From Doryteuthis pealeii (Eukaryota; Mollusca; Cephalopoda; Myopsida; Loliginidae): a stretch of DNA of 64,000 nucleotides. Where the stretch lies: positions 68,484,107 to 68,548,106 of the forward strand of contig CM042157.1 in assembly GCA_023376005.1 (NCBI GenBank), in the 5' to 3' direction. Both the position numbers and the translations under genes were made by a program. How positions within the stretch are numbered: the stretch's first letter is position 1; each line of letters starts with the position of its first letter. The notes below the pieces were generated by a model. It made no database searches. It saw only the letters and a program-made list of their open reading frames with translations, and had not been told where the DNA came from. This document shows positions 62,504 through 64,000 of the stretch, one piece after another.

Positions 62504-62589
62504 GTAATGGACGTTTAATTTTTTGGGGTCATTATATTACCTGACTCTCTGATTCAGGGACCTAGTATCTGATATGGTCCTGTAAGATT

Positions 62590-63045
62590 CAAGGTTATAA
62601 TAATGTTATAACTTGTTGAAACAAACAAACTCCGACAAGGGTGTTAAACATATAACAAGATGGACTTTAATACAGGCACATGGAAATGATACTCGAGCCA
62701 GAAATACAAGATACATAGTAGATAATACAAATCAGATATAATAAAAGGACACATTCAATAGTTACGTACATGTACATATAAAATATAGAAGGAGTTATGG
62801 ATAGTCCATAAGGTTGAAGTCACTTACTGACTTAGTCCGTACGTGGGGGATAGAGACTCCCACGAGGGCGGGGTCTGGACACAAATGTCTAACCCATGTT
62901 GTTCAGCCCAAGAAGAAGGAGAAAAGAGAGTGAGAGAGTTTGAATCAGGCGCTTAAATACTACAGCCCCTGGTGGTCAGAAACGGAAACCGAGTGGGAAG
63001 ATAACTCTTTCAGGCAAAGGGGAGAGAATCCCAACAGTCCCAACC
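62590..63045 (-). repeat. Dispersed repeat R6
   Basis: CAAACTCCGACAAGGGTGTT, TGGACTTTAATACAGGCACA, GTCACTTACTGACTTAG, CAGCCCCTGGTGGTCAGAAA and GGGAAGATAACTCTTTC in the order of the 23560 copy. Confidence 0.55.
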
Positions 63046-63099
63046 ATGGCACAAATAGATCTATATTTCATTTATTTGCCAATCAAAATTCTATGAACT

Positions 63100-63423
63100 T
63101 AGTATTATTTGCGTTATTCGGACTATTGTCCCCATCTTCATTGTTATTTGTACAACGTTTCGGCCGATATGCCCTCCGGCCTTCTTCAGGTATTTCTTGT
63201 CGGACTCGGGAACCTTCTCGGACTCGGGAACAAAGAAGGTTCCCGAGCCCGAGAAAGTTCCCGTGTCCGAGAAGGTTCCCGAGTCCGACAAGAAATACCT
63301 GAAGAAGGCCGGAGGTCATATCGGCTGAAACGTTGTACAAATAACAATGAAGATGTGGACAATAGTCCGAATAACGCAAATAATACTAATCTTCAAGCCT
63401 CATCTCAAACATTCAGAGAAATA
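63100..63423. mobile_element. Fold-back (FB) element, best-preserved copy
   Basis: Arms TTATTCGGACTATTGTCCCC, CAACGTTTCGGCCGATATGC, CCTCCGGCCTTCTTCAGGTA mirrored at 63295-63390, then CATCTCAAACATTCAGAGAA. The core has TCGGGAACCTTCTCGGACTC and, past the centre, the complement. The open frames on both strands follow from the symmetry. Confidence 0.93.
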
Positions 63424-64000
63424 GTATCTATGAACTTACTTCCACTGTTTTTTCCAGTGTCATCATTAATTTTTATATCTAACTACACACCCTTACAAAA
63501 AGGATAGGCTATGCCTATCATTATGTAACAGTATTATCTGTATTTATTGGCCTTTGTTGAAGTGAGTAGCTAAGTCTTAGTGAATTTGACATGAAGCAGT
63601 TAGTGTGTATAGCACTCAGGATTATTCTATATTTGCATATGGGTGATACCATTCCCTGAATCTTGATTGGCTACTGACTTTAGTGGGGCTATGGTGTTTA
63701 GATAAATAAACTACCATTCTGTACTATGCTCGTGGCAATGCAGGAACTGTATTGGAGTTATGGCTTGCTTGCTATATCACGTGGATGTGGACTACCGACT
63801 TGAGAAAATGTGGCCCAAGAGTTAACCTTGTCTTCTGTAATGTTATCTGTTATGGTCCCATCTATGGCCCAAATAGATCTATATTTCATTTATTTATATT
63901 TATTTCACACTAAAAAAGGCAAGAAGCAGGCGATATCCTGCACAGACTGTCACATATGCAGACTATGCATAGAAAGTAATATCTCATCCACAGAAAGCAA
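63424..64000. other. Intron 30 (start): unassigned
   Basis: 63495-63531 (AGGATAGGCTATGCCTATCA, then TTATGTAACA) is the end of an LTR-like element. The remainder shows no gene. Confidence 0.4.

Overview
This is a window of an animal nuclear genome. It lies inside one large, intron-rich gene on the + strand: the ortholog of DNAH6, a heavy chain of the axonemal inner dynein arms. I traced 30 consecutive internal exons from 138 to 62503. They total 4920 coding bases (1640 codons), all splice phases agree, and there is no frameshift or internal stop. The fragment starts in the tail/linker part of the protein, runs through AAA1, AAA2 and AAA3, and stops inside AAA4. The start codon, the AAA5-AAA6 part, the stalk and the C-terminus lie outside the window. 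Residue numbers below count from the first codon of exon 1.

Coding DNA is under 8% of the window. The introns (about 0.5 to 5.7 kb) are AT-rich and crowded with repeats: (1) Helitron-like elements with TC starts, CTAG ends and a 3' hairpin; (2) inverted-repeat (MITE or fold-back) elements, two families of which carry telomere-type TTAGGG tracts; (3) tRNA-derived SINEs; (4) LINE fragments; (5) solo LTRs with target duplications; (6) a retroposon family with AACC-type tails; (7) micro- and minisatellites. Gene architecture, a vertebrate-like DNAH6 protein, TTAGGG-type motifs and the repeat mix suggest a non-arthropod invertebrate, perhaps a lophotrochozoan such as a mollusc. The species cannot be told from the sequence.

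Layout: 1-18.4 kb holds the tail and linker exons 1-12, with minisatellites starting at or near several 5' splice sites. 19.4-31.6 kb holds AAA1 (exons 13-16). 33.4-40.3 kb holds AAA2 (exons 17-20). 41.8 kb holds exon 21 between AAA2 and AAA3. 43.1-56.1 kb holds AAA3 and the start of the AAA3-AAA4 connection (exons 22-27). 58.1-62.5 kb holds AAA4 (exons 28-30). One 131-base minus-strand segment in intron 24 (49051-49181) looks like an internal exon of an unidentified nested gene.

The most unusual observations are: splice-donor-like sequences amplified into minisatellites directly downstream of real donors; a displaced copy of the end of exon 16 sitting in intron 13; a Helitron pair beside its own duplicated empty site; two TIR families sharing a TTAGGG core; and a 170-bp tandem array built from MITE arm sequence.
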